Counted from the first letter of the stretch, positions 1-8,727 are shown. The stretch is DNA of 61,183 bases from Legionella anisa (GCF_001467525.1 NZ_LNXS01000054.1:469104-530286); one strand, 5' to 3'. Program-made: numbers and translations. The notes: generated from the sequence alone by a model not told the origin.

Positions 1-100
1 TTACGATAGAGAACGAACAGCTTGGCTAAATGCTCAAGGGTTCAAAGTACTGCGTTTTTGGAACAATGATGTACTACAACAAACAAGCGTCGGTTATTGA
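1..100 (+). pseudogene. DUF559 endonuclease-like gene, C-terminal fragment
   Basis: An open frame enters the window and ends at a TGA at 98-100. It reads the C-terminal end of a DUF559 (very-short-patch-repair-like nuclease fold) protein, with the hallmark stretch AWLNAQGFKVLRFWNNDVL. Compared with the second copy near 60.8 kb, this copy has one extra A in the run at about 81-86. That shifts the frame so the usual ending (SVIEAIL) is lost and a TGA is met early. The 5' part lies outside the window. Family identity is confident; the inactivation call rests on comparison of the two copies only. Confidence 0.6.
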
Positions 101-315
101 GGCCATCTTGACACATTAACCGATTCTTGACATCCCCTCTCCCCAACCCTCTTCCCGCGAAAAACAGTATCTTACTATTCAAATTCCTTGCGCGGGAGAG
201 GGAGCAGATCGAAGCAAGATTAAGTGATGTGCCTAGATGAATGCTGAAGAGCCTACAAAAAAAATTTAGGGACATTACCTATTGCAGGAGAGCAAAATTT
301 TTACCGGACAGTAGT
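1..315 (+). repeat. DUF559-associated repeat, left copy
   Basis: This stretch is nearly identical to the reverse complement of 60523-60835. It covers the end of a DUF559 gene, a GC-rich palindromic block at about 130-215 (arms CCCTCTCCCC and GGGAGAGGG, with CCCGCG/GCGCGGG inside) and an AT-rich tail to about 315. Part of it (about 130-285) recurs a third time at 61047-61183. Blocks of this sort next to DUF559 genes are widespread in Proteobacteria. Confidence 0.85.
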
Positions 316-328
316 GTACCTACGCAGG

Positions 329-372
329 GATGACAGAATATATAGCGATGATAGAATATACAGCGATGACAG
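329..372 (+). repeat. 18-bp tandem repeat, two units plus a partial
   Basis: Two 18-bp units at 329-346 and 347-364 (GATGACAGAATATATAGC and a copy with two differences) are followed by the first eight bases of a third. They lie in the gene-free stretch 316-690, where no gene or further signal is seen. Confidence 0.7.
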
Positions 373-701
373 TCTTTTAGGCATAACTGTATACTATAGA
401 ATGCGTATTTTCCTGTTTCGATTTTGTGAGTAACGTTCAGGCTTCGGTGCCCGGCTATTTTGATTCAAGTAGCGAATGTAAACATATCCTGATGCTTTAC
501 TAATTTACATCATTTTATGCTCATAAAATGTACTATAAATTATCTTTTTTTCTGAATTGATGGATATTTTACCTATCTTATGGTACATGATATCAATATT
601 TATGCAGGCATTGACCAAGCAATGAATTCTTCTCTGGCGCCTGTTATAACGAGTAGCTCATCAGTTAAATCCCAATAATAATCCAAAATTAGGAGTTTGT
701 T

Positions 702-1094
702 ATGTTGAAAAAAACGATTACAGCCACTCTTTGCATGATTAACTTATCTGTTTTTATTCCTGCTTATGCAAATGAGGATCTAAGCTGTAGAGTTGAGGTT
801 GCTGTTGCTACACCACCCGTGCAATTTAATCAAAACGTCGCATTTAATGTGACCAATGAATTTGGCTTAAGTAAGTCCCTAACGATGTTCGGTGGAAAAG
901 CACCTCAATTTATCGATAGATTACCCTGCTCTCAAGCTCCTCTGACCATCAGTGCAACCGTGTATTCAACGCCAACTTTATTTCAAGGACCGGCTATTGG
1001 TCAATGCGTTTTAAAAGCAGGACCTGTTCTTTTAAATGGTCCAGATAACAGTGTTTCAGTAGTATTCCCTTACGATTTTAATTGCCCTTTTTAA
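702..1094 (+). CDS. secreted protein of unknown function
   Basis: A 130-residue protein not assigned to a named family. Residues 1-23 form a typical Sec signal peptide (two lysines, hydrophobic core, AYA before the predicted cleavage). The mature part of about 107 residues has several cysteines that could form disulfides in the periplasm, and no membrane segment. An AGGAG ribosome site lies 8 bases before the ATG. It is monocistronic, followed by a convergent gene. Small Cys-containing secreted proteins of this type are common in Legionella; no function is proposed. Confidence 0.75.
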   Translation: MLKKTITATLCMINLSVFIPAYANEDLSCRVEVAVATPPVQFNQNVAFNVTNEFGLSKSLTMFGGKAPQFIDRLPCSQAPLTISATVYSTPTLFQGPAIGQCVLKAGPVLLNGPDNSVSVVFPYDFNCPF

Positions 1095-1155
1095 TATTGG
1101 AGTATTTTGCCTACATCACTCAAATGTAGGCAAAATAAAGTTTGAATGTACTTCT

Positions 1156-1791
1156 TTAAAGTGAGTCATTATCTTTCTTACAGCGCATTCCCCAGCTTGC
1201 GCCTACACAAGTAAATATAGCCCCCACGAGAAACAATACAAAAATTATGAGTGCTCCTGAAGCAAGATTTGTTGGAGTCACATTGACTTCTACTACAGCT
1301 TCTTTTTGACCATTCTTTGTTAAAGAAGAAATTTTGGTGGTACCCACAGGAGTGGAAATTTGATTCACTGTAATTGGAACGGCTACTACTGTTCGGGAAA
1401 CGGAATTGGTATAGGTTACTACATATTGGCTTAAAAGTCCTATCAGTGCAGCTCCCAAGATTAAAGCCAAAACCCAGGTAGTAAAACCATAAATGATCCC
1501 CAAATTACGTTCGGGACAATACAATCGCCCCAAATAACCAGAGACATAACCAGCAGCAATCGTAGAGATCACAATACCAATAATTATTCCCAACAAACCA
1601 CCCACAACCACAATAACTGATCCATTACTCATCGTTTTAAAGGCACTTAACCCAATAGCAATTCCCAAAAGATTTAATAAAAAACTAAGGCCCAGTGCGG
1701 TTAGCGCACCAACAAAAACAGCAGTCCAAGAGATGCGTCTATTTGAATGGATGTGACAGTGTTCATGATCCGGTGTATTTTTATTTACCAT
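1156..1791 (-). CDS. four-helix inner-membrane protein of unknown function
   Basis: A 211-residue protein with predicted membrane helices at about 22-48, 59-87, 97-120 and 176-204. The N-terminus carries a His-rich stretch (DHEHCHIH at about 8-15) that could bind metal. The start of the first helix (ISWTAVFVGALTALG) resembles a loosely defined family of bacterial membrane proteins sometimes labelled PhnA-like, for which no function is established. A loop of about 55 residues between helices 3 and 4 is rich in Val and Thr. It stands alone, convergent with the upstream secreted-protein gene. Confidence 0.7.
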   Translation of the reverse strand: MVNKNTPDHEHCHIHSNRRISWTAVFVGALTALGLSFLLNLLGIAIGLSAFKTMSNGSVIVVVGGLLGIIIGIVISTIAAGYVSGYLGRLYCPERNLGIIYGFTTWVLALILGAALIGLLSQYVVTYTNSVSRTVVAVPITVNQISTPVGTTKISSLTKNGQKEAVVEVNVTPTNLASGALIIFVLFLVGAIFTCVGASWGMRCKKDNDSL

Positions 1792-2062
1792 TTGAGCCTC
1801 CTTATCTCATGACGAACATTACAACGTCAGGGAAATTTATTTTTAAGATATACTGTCAACTAATATTGGATTTTTACACCAATAACTTTCTCAATTGTCA
1901 GGGAAAAACCGCAGAACGTAGGAAAATGTAATTTGTCCTTATTGAGAAATTACTTATACATAAGTAATTTATTTTTATTAAAAAATTAACCTATATATTT
2001 TTACTTTTCAAGAGCATACAACGGCATAGCATACGTTGTATATAGTAGCCGAATTCTTAATC

Positions 2063-2911
2063 CTAGGATTCAGCTATTTGCTCTACATTGCGAACAATAT
2101 TTTTTGCAATAGAACCTAAAGGCAAATCATTATCATCTTTACCAAAAGGCTCTTCTAACTCCTCGGATAACATTTCCAACCCCAACAAAATATATACGAT
2201 CATGACCATCATTGGAATAATCAAAAATCCGAAGGTATCTACCCAACCAAAAGGGAACATGATGGCATAAAAAAGCATTGCCTGCTTTACAAAAAAGGCA
2301 AACGCAGGCGGCACATGAGTATTTACGATTCGTTCACAACTTCCAGTCATGTCAATCAAATTGGCTAAATGTATGTCCAACGCCAAGTATTGCTCCAGTT
2401 GCAATTTATTTTCTTGACGCAATTGATTAAGAATACGATACATTTTTTGGGCTACCAAAAGTACTGGATTTTTTCCTTCGAATTCATGAATACATAAGGA
2501 AAGCAACTCCGTATGGATTTCCCCATTTTCTTTACGTAAATGGGCTTTGATAACAACTGGTAATTTTTTCAACGATTCATAAAAATCAGGACATTCATGT
2601 AAGCCAATAAACGCATCGAATTTTAAACCTAAGTTTCTACAATTATTAACGATTGAACCCCATAAAATTCGTCCTTCCCACCAACGCGAGTAACTGGTGT
2701 TTACCCTGAAACTAATAATTATGGTGAGGATAAAGCTAAAAATTAGATGGAATTGACCTAAATTATTGCGTGCTACATTTTCAAAAAAATAAAGGATTAA
2801 TTCAGCATACACAACAATAATGATTGTTATTGGTAATAATTTTCGAAACACTTTTTCTTTATAAAACAAGAAAAGATGATGCACCCAGGTTAAAAGATTA
2901 TGTGTTCTCAT
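2063..2911 (-). CDS. bestrophin-family (UPF0187) ion-channel-like protein
   Basis: The 282-residue protein has the bestrophin layout: an N-terminal amphipathic start, hydrophobic helices at about 24-44 and 50-68, then the family signature SYSRWWEGRILWGSIVNNCRN at about 74-94. A cytosolic helical region follows, with a second membrane pair at about 210-245 and the conserved ending GLEMLSEELEEPFGKDDNDLPL. Bacterial bestrophins form pentameric inner-membrane anion or cation channels. Length agrees with the family (about 280-300). The gene is monocistronic; ion selectivity cannot be told from sequence. Confidence 0.88.
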   Translation of the reverse strand: MRTHNLLTWVHHLFLFYKEKVFRKLLPITIIIVVYAELILYFFENVARNNLGQFHLIFSFILTIIISFRVNTSYSRWWEGRILWGSIVNNCRNLGLKFDAFIGLHECPDFYESLKKLPVVIKAHLRKENGEIHTELLSLCIHEFEGKNPVLLVAQKMYRILNQLRQENKLQLEQYLALDIHLANLIDMTGSCERIVNTHVPPAFAFFVKQAMLFYAIMFPFGWVDTFGFLIIPMMVMIVYILLGLEMLSEELEEPFGKDDNDLPLGSIAKNIVRNVEQIAES

Positions 2912-3073
2912 CGATGCTTACCCTACATAAAAAGATACAGTGTAACGTGAGTACTATTGTGAAGCAAAACTCTTCTGTTTATGACCCCACTTTGGCATAA
3001 AAGGTTTTGTAGATTGCCCGCTTCATTCAGGCCGGTTAAGATAGAAAGAATTAAAATCTAAGGGAATAGCTCC

Positions 3074-4768
3074 ATGAGTGATTTTTTTCAAACACCTCCG
3101 CGTTTGGGCAATCAATATGATGAAGATCGCGTTTTAAAGGCGTATCTGGAATGGAAACTCCCCTCGTCCATGCTGACGCAAATTCAGCCGGAACTGCAAC
3201 GTCTTGGTCAACGAGTTATTGAAGATATCTATAAATTAGGACAAGAAGCAGAAGCATTTCCTCCAAAGCATATACCTTATGATCCTTGGGGAAAACGCAT
3301 TGATCACATTGAAGTATCCCAAGCATGGAAAGAACTTGACAAAATTTCAGCAGAGGAAAAGTTAATTGCTATAGGTTATGAACGGCAACATGGTGCATTA
3401 TCACGCATACATCAATTTGCCAAATTGTATTTATTTCATCCTTCATCAGCAATCTATACCTGTCCTCTAGCAATGACCGATGGAGCTGCGCGTGCCTTAG
3501 AGCTTTATGCAGATGAATCCTTAAAAAAACATGTATTCCCCCATCTGACTTCTTCTGATCCGGCCCGTTTCTGGACTTCAGGTCAATGGATGACTGAACG
3601 TACAGGAGGATCTGATGTCAGCGGTACTTCAACCATCGCAAGACCCGATGGCTCCCATTTTCGTCTCAACGGCGTTAAATGGTTTACTTCTGCCACAACC
3701 TCACAAATTGCCATGACGCTTGCCCGTATTGAGGGAGCTCCCGAAGGCAGTAAAGGACTTAGTTTGTTTTATCTGGAACTCCGGGATCAAAATGGCAAAC
3801 TCAATGGCATTCGTATCAATCGCCTAAAAGATAAATTAGGTACTCGCGCCTTGCCTACAGCAGAATTAACTTTGGAGAATACCCCTGCCCTCTTAGTTGG
3901 AAATGCAGGTGATGGAGTAAAAAAAATTTCTTCTCTGTTTAATATTACGCGGATATACAATGCGTGTTGTGCCGTTGGTTACATGCGTCGTGCTCTTGCA
4001 CTTGCTCGTGATTATGCAACCAAACGTGTTGCTTTTGGCCACACTTTGTCAAATCACGTGCTCCATCTGGAAACATTAGCCAGTATGCAATTAGAATTTA
4101 CAGCCGCCTTCCATCTGGTTTTTCATGCCGTTGAACTGTTGGGTAAGGAGGAATTAGGTGAAGCAACAGAAATTGAACGGGCTGTATTGAGGCTTTTGAC
4201 TCCTCTAATCAAACTTTATACGGCAAAGCAGGCAATTGCCTCAGTGAGTGAGGCCTTAGAAGCTTTTGGCGGAGCGGGTTATATTGAAGATACTGGGCTT
4301 CCGGAATTATTAAGAAATGCACAAGTCTTATCCATATGGGAAGGAACAACCAATATTCTCAGCCTTGATGCACTGCGCGCTATGCATCAAGAGAATGTAG
4401 CGGTTTTTTTTCTTGAAGACATCAAAAATCGATTGAGTCATATGAACAGTAAAGAACTCATTCAATCTCAAGTAAAAACTCAGCACTCCCTGCAAAAACT
4501 GCAAAATTATATTCAGTCTATGCCGCAGATGAGTGACGAAGCGCAACAAGCCGGGGCACGACAACTTGCTTTTGCATTAGCACAAACCTATGCAGCAAGT
4601 TTATTGTTAGAGCATGCACAATGGTCTGTACTACACAATAAGGACACTCTGCCGACACTCACCGCGATTCGGTGGTGTGAAAAACATCCACCAGAACTGC
4701 TTGATTTCTCGGAGAGTCATAGAAAAGGCTCACAATTACTGGCTATGGATTATAATGACTTTCACTAG
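3074..4768 (+). CDS. AidB-like acyl-CoA dehydrogenase
   Basis: A 564-residue flavoprotein of the acyl-CoA dehydrogenase superfamily. It shows the FAD/substrate motif WMTERTGGSDVSGT at about 172-185, the helical C-terminal half with RVAFG, and the FAD-contacting FGGAGYIEDTGLPELLRNAQV followed by IWEGTTNI (about 396-428). The long N-terminal segment and extended C-terminus (E. coli AidB is 541 residues) place it with the AidB-like branch, linked to the alkylation response, rather than with short- or medium-chain beta-oxidation enzymes. There is no ETF or thiolase neighbour. The substrate is not predictable. Confidence 0.88.
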   Translation: MSDFFQTPPRLGNQYDEDRVLKAYLEWKLPSSMLTQIQPELQRLGQRVIEDIYKLGQEAEAFPPKHIPYDPWGKRIDHIEVSQAWKELDKISAEEKLIAIGYERQHGALSRIHQFAKLYLFHPSSAIYTCPLAMTDGAARALELYADESLKKHVFPHLTSSDPARFWTSGQWMTERTGGSDVSGTSTIARPDGSHFRLNGVKWFTSATTSQIAMTLARIEGAPEGSKGLSLFYLELRDQNGKLNGIRINRLKDKLGTRALPTAELTLENTPALLVGNAGDGVKKISSLFNITRIYNACCAVGYMRRALALARDYATKRVAFGHTLSNHVLHLETLASMQLEFTAAFHLVFHAVELLGKEELGEATEIERAVLRLLTPLIKLYTAKQAIASVSEALEAFGGAGYIEDTGLPELLRNAQVLSIWEGTTNILSLDALRAMHQENVAVFFLEDIKNRLSHMNSKELIQSQVKTQHSLQKLQNYIQSMPQMSDEAQQAGARQLAFALAQTYAASLLLEHAQWSVLHNKDTLPTLTAIRWCEKHPPELLDFSESHRKGSQLLAMDYNDFH

Positions 4769-4777
4769 GATGACCTT

Positions 4778-4856
4778 GTAGCCTGGGTGCAGCGCAGCGG
4801 AACCCGGGATTAAGCATTCAGAAAACCCGGATTCCGCTGCGCTGTACCCAGGCTAC
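4778..4856. repeat. GTAGCCTGGGTGCAGC-type palindromic repeat
   Basis: An imperfect inverted repeat of about 79 bp with arms GTAGCCTGGGTGCAGCGCAG and CTGCGCTGTACCCAGGCTAC. It begins 10 bp after the acyl-CoA dehydrogenase stop. It can fold as a long hairpin in either strand and may serve as a transcription end. Confidence 0.9.
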
Positions 4857-4941
4857 AAATAATTAAAATCCGTTTTCAGCAGAAAGAAATAAAAATTTAC
4901 TGACTATACTATTAGATAATTCAGCTAGGGAGTTATAAAAC

Positions 4942-5400
4942 ATGAATGGTTCACCTCTGCGCCTTTTAGCTTCTTTCTTTTTACTTTTATTATTTCCTCT
5001 GTCCTTAATCGCCGCGACTAACAGTCCAATCAGTCTGGTTGGGAATCAAGGTTATGATCTCGTATCCTATCAACAAACAAGCGGGCCCCTACGAGGAAGT
5101 GGAAACCATGTCGTATTTTATCAGGGTGTTGCCTACATTTTTGCAAGCAAAGAAAATAAAAAAACCTTTGCAGCAGATCCTGAAAAATATCTACCCGCCT
5201 ATGGAGGTTATTGTGCTTATGGCGTAGCAATGGGTCATAAAGTCATCAGCGATCCCCTTGCATGGAAACTGGTGAAAGGGAAACTTTATCTGAATCTGAA
5301 TAAAGAAATCCAAGGCATTTGGGCAAAAGATAGTGCAGGAAATATCAAAAAAGCGGACGAACAATGGCTGAAAATAAAAGATAAAGATCCTTCAATTTAA
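4942..5400 (+). CDS. secreted YHS-domain protein
   Basis: A 152-residue protein with a signal peptide (residues 1 to about 24, ending LIAA). A single YHS domain follows: GYDLVSYQQ at about 37-45, the aromatic stretch VVFYQGVAYIFASKENKKTFAADPEKYLPAYGGYCAY at about 55-92, and VAMGHKV. Periplasmic YHS-domain proteins of this size are common in Gammaproteobacteria; the domain resembles the metal-binding TRASH fold but lacks a full cysteine set here (one Cys at about 90). A GGGAG ribosome site precedes the ATG. Probably monocistronic. Confidence 0.85.
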   Translation: MNGSPLRLLASFFLLLLFPLSLIAATNSPISLVGNQGYDLVSYQQTSGPLRGSGNHVVFYQGVAYIFASKENKKTFAADPEKYLPAYGGYCAYGVAMGHKVISDPLAWKLVKGKLYLNLNKEIQGIWAKDSAGNIKKADEQWLKIKDKDPSI

Positions 5401-5550
5401 GTGATGCAAACGCGTCAATCTTTATAGCATAGGTTGGTATCGAGGCTACAAACAATTAAGTCTTTTTTTAAAGTATTTCAAAATATCCTGTCATTGATTC
5501 ATTTTTATCTCAATTTTCAGAATAAATAAAAAAATAAAAATAGTTGATTT

Positions 5551-5583
5551 CTTAATCAAACCTTAAGCTTTAATGTTTATAAT
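5551..5583 (+). promoter_or_regulatory. PmrA-like tandem box plus -10, upstream of the 211-aa gene
   Basis: CTTAATCAA-AC-CTTAAGCTT (5551-5570) is two CTTAA-headed 9-mers separated by 2 bp. A perfect -10 hexamer TATAAT follows 7 bp later at 5578-5583. The 9+2+9 layout matches the published PmrA element of Legionella (tandem cTTAATatT with a 2-bp gap, overlapping the -35). The same 19 bases recur at 6786-6804. The leader to the ATG at 5773 is about 185 nt. Confidence 0.6.
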
Positions 5584-5772
5584 AAGAATAAGTAAGAGCG
5601 ATAAAGAATAGCTGCTTAATCATAAGTTATGAGTTATCGTTTGTCAAGAAATTGTAAAAATTTGTAAGTGTATTTTACATATATATTATATTTAAAATGC
5701 ATTTTGTTAAAATTTAATATTTTTGCATTATAATTAAACTAGTAGATATGTTTTAAGCACAGTGAGGAGAAA

Positions 5773-6408
5773 ATGATGGCTAGAGAATTTTATGAAAAAA
5801 CAGAACGATTGAAACAAAAGCAGGAAGAAATAAGACGAAAAGAAAAAGAATATGGTGGAAAAATAGAACAACCATCAAAAAAAGAGATAGAAGAAAATAA
5901 AAAACAATGGCTTGACGAGATAAAAAGCGGCAAAAACCATGATCCAGCATTTAAGGCTTATCAAGATGCTCTTGCTTTAAAAAATGCAATTCAAGCTGTC
6001 TATGATCAAGATCTTATACACCAACCTGAAACAGAACAAGCTGCAACAAGATTACTTTCAAAACTTAATATTGCAATAAAAAAATGGGAAAAAGCTGCGT
6101 TGGACAATGTTGAAATTGTCAAAGTAAATCCTGGTATGTTCAAAGATAATGTATTTTATGTTGAGTCAAATCGAGTTGATACAGCACTGATGAATAGAGA
6201 ATTGACTACAGATTGTGTGAATGGGGTCCAAGCTGAAAGAAATCTGTTGATGAAAGATCCTGGATTTTGGAACCAAATTGCACAAAAAATAAATGATTTT
6301 CTTGCAGAGTATAATATAGGTCCCCTATTTAATGTGGATAAGACACACTATGGTATTGAGGACAAAATTGAAGAGGGAATGGATAAATTTGATCCACGGC
6401 CAATGTGA
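5773..6408 (+). CDS. charged hypothetical protein, candidate Dot/Icm substrate
   Basis: A 211-residue soluble protein with no recognised family. Residues 5-60 are a highly charged, Lys/Glu-rich helix likely to form a coiled coil; the rest is helical with a short acidic end (EDKIEEGMDKFDPRPM). No signal peptide or membrane segment. A strong ribosome site (GAGGAGAAA) sits just before ATGATG, so the first or second Met could start. It is preceded by a PmrA-like box and followed by a hairpin. The coiled coil, lack of export signal and PmrA-like promoter together resemble Legionella effector genes; secretion is inference only. Confidence 0.7.
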   Translation: MMAREFYEKTERLKQKQEEIRRKEKEYGGKIEQPSKKEIEENKKQWLDEIKSGKNHDPAFKAYQDALALKNAIQAVYDQDLIHQPETEQAATRLLSKLNIAIKKWEKAALDNVEIVKVNPGMFKDNVFYVESNRVDTALMNRELTTDCVNGVQAERNLLMKDPGFWNQIAQKINDFLAEYNIGPLFNVDKTHYGIEDKIEEGMDKFDPRPM

Positions 6409-6430
6409 TAGTTAAATTATTTACACCTTT

Positions 6431-6460
6431 AAATTCCCTTTCTTATTAGAAAGGGAATTT
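6431..6460. terminator. intrinsic terminator-like hairpin
   Basis: A perfect 12-bp stem AAATTCCCTTTC / GAAAGGGAATTT with a 6-base loop lies 23 bp after the stop of the 211-residue protein. The A/T-rich ends give short U tracts on both strands. Confidence 0.65.
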
Positions 6461-6618
6461 ACTGGCTTTTGTAAAAGCTAATTGTTTGGTGACTTGCTCT
6501 TTGTTTGACTTATACTTTATTAAAGCAAAACTTTGTCTCATTCAACTCCGATAATAAAATCTGAAACACTGATATTTATTTACTCCTGTAATAAATCAAA
6601 ATAGCAAGCGTAGCAAGC

Positions 6619-6646
6619 GTAGGTTGGGTCATTTTGACCCAACAAA
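6619..6646 (+). repeat. REP-like palindrome, copy 1
   Basis: GTAGG followed by the palindrome TTGGGTCATTTTGACCCAA and CAAA. The head-plus-palindrome layout matches REP sequences mobilised by RAYT enzymes, and two further copies flank the RAYT gene at 7844-8371. Confidence 0.8.
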
Positions 6647-6784
6647 CCCAATTCTACAGAGTTCAACTCAGCAGAACCTGTGTTTTCTTTGTTTTACGAT
6701 TTGGACGGTTCAAATACTTTAGGATCTGAAACATGAATATATACCAGGATTTAAGTTGAAAAAAATTTTACATAAAAGTTCTTT

Positions 6785-6818
6785 TTTAATCAAACCTTAA
6801 GCTTAATTGGTTTAAAAT
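6785..6818 (+). promoter_or_regulatory. PmrA-like tandem box plus -10, upstream of the 275-aa gene
   Basis: TTTAATCAA-AC-CTTAAGCTT at 6785-6804 shares 19 consecutive bases with the box at 5552-5570. A -10-like TAAAAT lies at 6813-6818, 8 bp downstream. The layout matches the other two boxes of this region. Confidence 0.6.
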
Positions 6819-6926
6819 ATACGCATAAGCAAAAAATCATTCAGATAGCTATATGTATATTTTTAGCTCCATTAGGTTTATAATTATCTTATAGAATGAA
6901 TTTTTAAGCATTTAGAGGAGTCAGTT

Positions 6927-7754
6927 ATGTTTGGCAAAAAAAATAAGGATCCAAAGAAAAAAGGAACATCCGTATCTACAGATACTCGATCACTTGCAGA
7001 AATACGAGAAGCTCAAAAAAGAAGAGCGAAGGAACAACATGAGCATTGGGAAGCAAGAAAGAGTGAGACCGCGAAGAAGGAAGAAGGCACAAATAAGAAA
7101 GCTGAAATTTCACAAGTAAACTGGGATAAATTAAGAAAGAATCTTAAAAGTGAATTCGGCAGTGATGAACAAATGCAAGCGGCTGAAGAGTTTGGTGCCC
7201 ACCTAAAAGGAGCGAATGGTTTTAGCATCCAAAGGCAAGCATTTCGCCTGGCTCAGGAAAAAGTACATCCAGGACCAATACCTGGGAGTAACGAATTATC
7301 ACAGCAACTAGAAAAACTTATGAAAGGTAAAAAAGTACCTGCGTCAGTAACTGCTATTTTTAACCTTGCCAATGCCCTTAATAACTATAAAGGAAACTCT
7401 AAAGGGGAGATAAGCCTTGGAACTAATTTGGCCAGATTAGCTGTGGCAGGGAGATTAGGCGAAGCAGTAGGAAACTATTTCAAAGATAAGGACGAGGAGA
7501 AATTTGTAGAGAGCTGTAACCAAATAATGACACAGTTTTATAAACCTTTAGCTGCCGATGTCAGTTTATGGAATGCTATTAAAGAGTTCATTAAACCTGC
7601 ACTGGAATATTTACATATTGATACGAAACGCCTCCTTAGTTCAAACGATCTTATAAAGGATAAAAATGTACAAGGTATGTTTAAGAAAGTTGTACAACAG
7701 GGTATAGAGATAGCTGAAGAAGAGCAAATAGACACAAATCTCAACAAACCTTAA
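6927..7754 (+). CDS. helical hypothetical protein, candidate Dot/Icm substrate
   Basis: A 275-residue protein with no family recognised. Residues 1-65 are very Lys/Arg/Glu-rich, low in complexity and probably helical or disordered. The remainder (about 75-265) looks like a compact all-helical domain. The C-terminus is acidic and polar (GIEIAEEEQIDTNLNKP), with an E-block-like cluster EEEQ within the last 15 residues, a feature reported for many Dot/Icm-translocated proteins. A GAGGAG ribosome site precedes the ATG by 6 bases. The promoter has the same 20-bp box as the preceding gene, so the two are probably co-regulated but separately transcribed. Confidence 0.7.
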   Translation: MFGKKNKDPKKKGTSVSTDTRSLAEIREAQKRRAKEQHEHWEARKSETAKKEEGTNKKAEISQVNWDKLRKNLKSEFGSDEQMQAAEEFGAHLKGANGFSIQRQAFRLAQEKVHPGPIPGSNELSQQLEKLMKGKKVPASVTAIFNLANALNNYKGNSKGEISLGTNLARLAVAGRLGEAVGNYFKDKDEEKFVESCNQIMTQFYKPLAADVSLWNAIKEFIKPALEYLHIDTKRLLSSNDLIKDKNVQGMFKKVVQQGIEIAEEEQIDTNLNKP

Positions 7755-7762
7755 TATTCAAT

Positions 7763-7798
7763 AATGCCCTGGTTGATTATTTTTTCAACCATGGCATT
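7763..7798. other. hairpin after the 275-aa gene
   Basis: AATGCC-C-TGGTTGA, an 8-base T-rich loop, then TCAACCA-T-GGCATT form a 13-bp stem with one mismatch, starting 9 bp after the stop codon. There is no U tract after the stem, so termination here is less certain. Confidence 0.45.
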
Positions 7799-7804
7799 CA
7801 AAGT

Positions 7805-7832
7805 GTAGGTTGGGTCATTTTGACCCAACAAA
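7805..7832 (+). repeat. REP-like palindrome, copy 2 (3' side of the RAYT gene)
   Basis: Identical to copy 1 over GTAGGTTGGGTCATTTTGAC and the completion of the palindrome. It lies 12 bp outside the 3' end of the RAYT gene and is inverted relative to copy 3. Confidence 0.85.
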
Positions 7833-7843
7833 TCCAATTCCAC

Positions 7844-8371
7844 TCACTCTCCAAATTGATCGTTCCTAAAATCATGTTCACATGCCCAATTTATCGGTAA
7901 AAGTCCTGATTTAATGTGACGATGAATACTTGAATAAGGCCAATCAGAGGCACATGTTACATATCCATGCTTTACAGGGTTAAAGTGAATGTAATTGAAA
8001 TGATGCTCATAATCTTTTTCATCACGAATGAGATGCTCCCAAAATCGTCGCTGCCAAATTCCTCGTTCACCTTGTTTCTTTCTTGATGGACTAATCGATT
8101 CATTAATCTGAAGTTGATGCGTAAAAATACTTTTGATCAATCTTATTCTGAGTGAGTAATTTCCATCTCCCGTTGGGAGTCTGATCATCATATGAAGGTG
8201 TTCGGGCAAAATGACAATGCATTCGAGCTTAAAAGGGTATTTTCTTTTTATTTTATGAAAGGCTATCCGTAACTGGTTAATCTCTTTGATTAATAACTCA
8301 CTATTTCTATTTTTTAAATTCAATGTAAAGAAATAAACCCCTCCGGGTACGATTATTCTTCGATATTCCAT
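7844..8371 (-). CDS. REP-associated tyrosine transposase (RAYT)
   Basis: A 175-residue member of the Y1_Tnp/IS200-like superfamily. It carries the HUH motif PEHLHMM (His58 and His60) that binds the catalytic metal, and the RAYT block YEHHFNYIHFNPVKHGYV (121-138) with the likely catalytic Tyr127, followed by WPYSSIHRHI. RAYTs cut and rejoin single-stranded REP DNA and are normally single-copy and not flanked by IS ends. Here two REP palindromes lie in opposite orientation on either side (7805 and 8474), the arrangement called a REPtron. Length is within the family range. Confidence 0.92.
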   Translation of the reverse strand: MEYRRIIVPGGVYFFTLNLKNRNSELLIKEINQLRIAFHKIKRKYPFKLECIVILPEHLHMMIRLPTGDGNYSLRIRLIKSIFTHQLQINESISPSRKKQGERGIWQRRFWEHLIRDEKDYEHHFNYIHFNPVKHGYVTCASDWPYSSIHRHIKSGLLPINWACEHDFRNDQFGE

Positions 8372-8400
8372 GATTTAGACTGCTTCATATTTCCTTTAAG

Positions 8401-8727
8401 TTATCTTTTATATAGCTTTTGGATTGTCCTTGCAATCACTTTTAATTTTGTTGGGTCAAAATGACCCAACCTACAGCTTATTTTTGGCTTAGTGTTTTGT
8501 CTTTTCTTTAGTCCACCAAACAACCAATCGGTGCTTACTTCGAGTTCATCAGCAATTTTCTGCATGGTCATGCTATCTAAAGCAACCCCGTGCAATAACG
8601 CTTCGATTTTAAATTTAGGCAATTCGAACATCTTGGAGCACGCTTGAACGCGTTCTGTCATTAAGGCAGGAACACCCAGTTCATCAAGTTCATCGTGCAA
8701 ACGTTCGGTTAGTTTTTTGTTTGACAT
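8401..8727 (-). CDS. small HTH-like DNA-binding protein with a REP-derived segment
   Basis: A 108-residue protein. Residues about 30-72 (KMFELPKFKIEALLHGVALDSMTMQKIADELEVSTDWLFGG) read as a helix-turn-helix of the Cro/XRE type, with a tail ending WLFGG as in many lambda-repressor-like proteins. Residues about 85-94 (CRLGHFDPTK) are encoded by the REP palindrome at 8447-8474, which reads through in frame and leaves about 14 basic residues after it. An AAGGAG-type ribosome site precedes the start and a PmrA-like box lies 41 bp upstream. It could act on the nearby 20-bp boxes itself; this is untested. Confidence 0.7.
   Translation of the reverse strand: MSNKKLTERLHDELDELGVPALMTERVQACSKMFELPKFKIEALLHGVALDSMTMQKIADELEVSTDWLFGGLKKRQNTKPKISCRLGHFDPTKLKVIARTIQKLYKR
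8447..8474 (-). repeat. REP-like palindrome, copy 3, inside the HTH gene
   Basis: Reverse-complement copy of the REP at 7805, with palindrome TTGGGTCAAAATGACCCAA at 8451-8469 and GTAGG at its head. It sits wholly inside the preceding gene's coding sequence without breaking the frame. Confidence 0.85.

Noticed and set aside
5400..5460. Degenerate copy of the GTAGCCTGGG repeat after the YHS gene
   Set aside because: Only GGTTGG and GAGGCTACAA-like fragments remain; too little to call.
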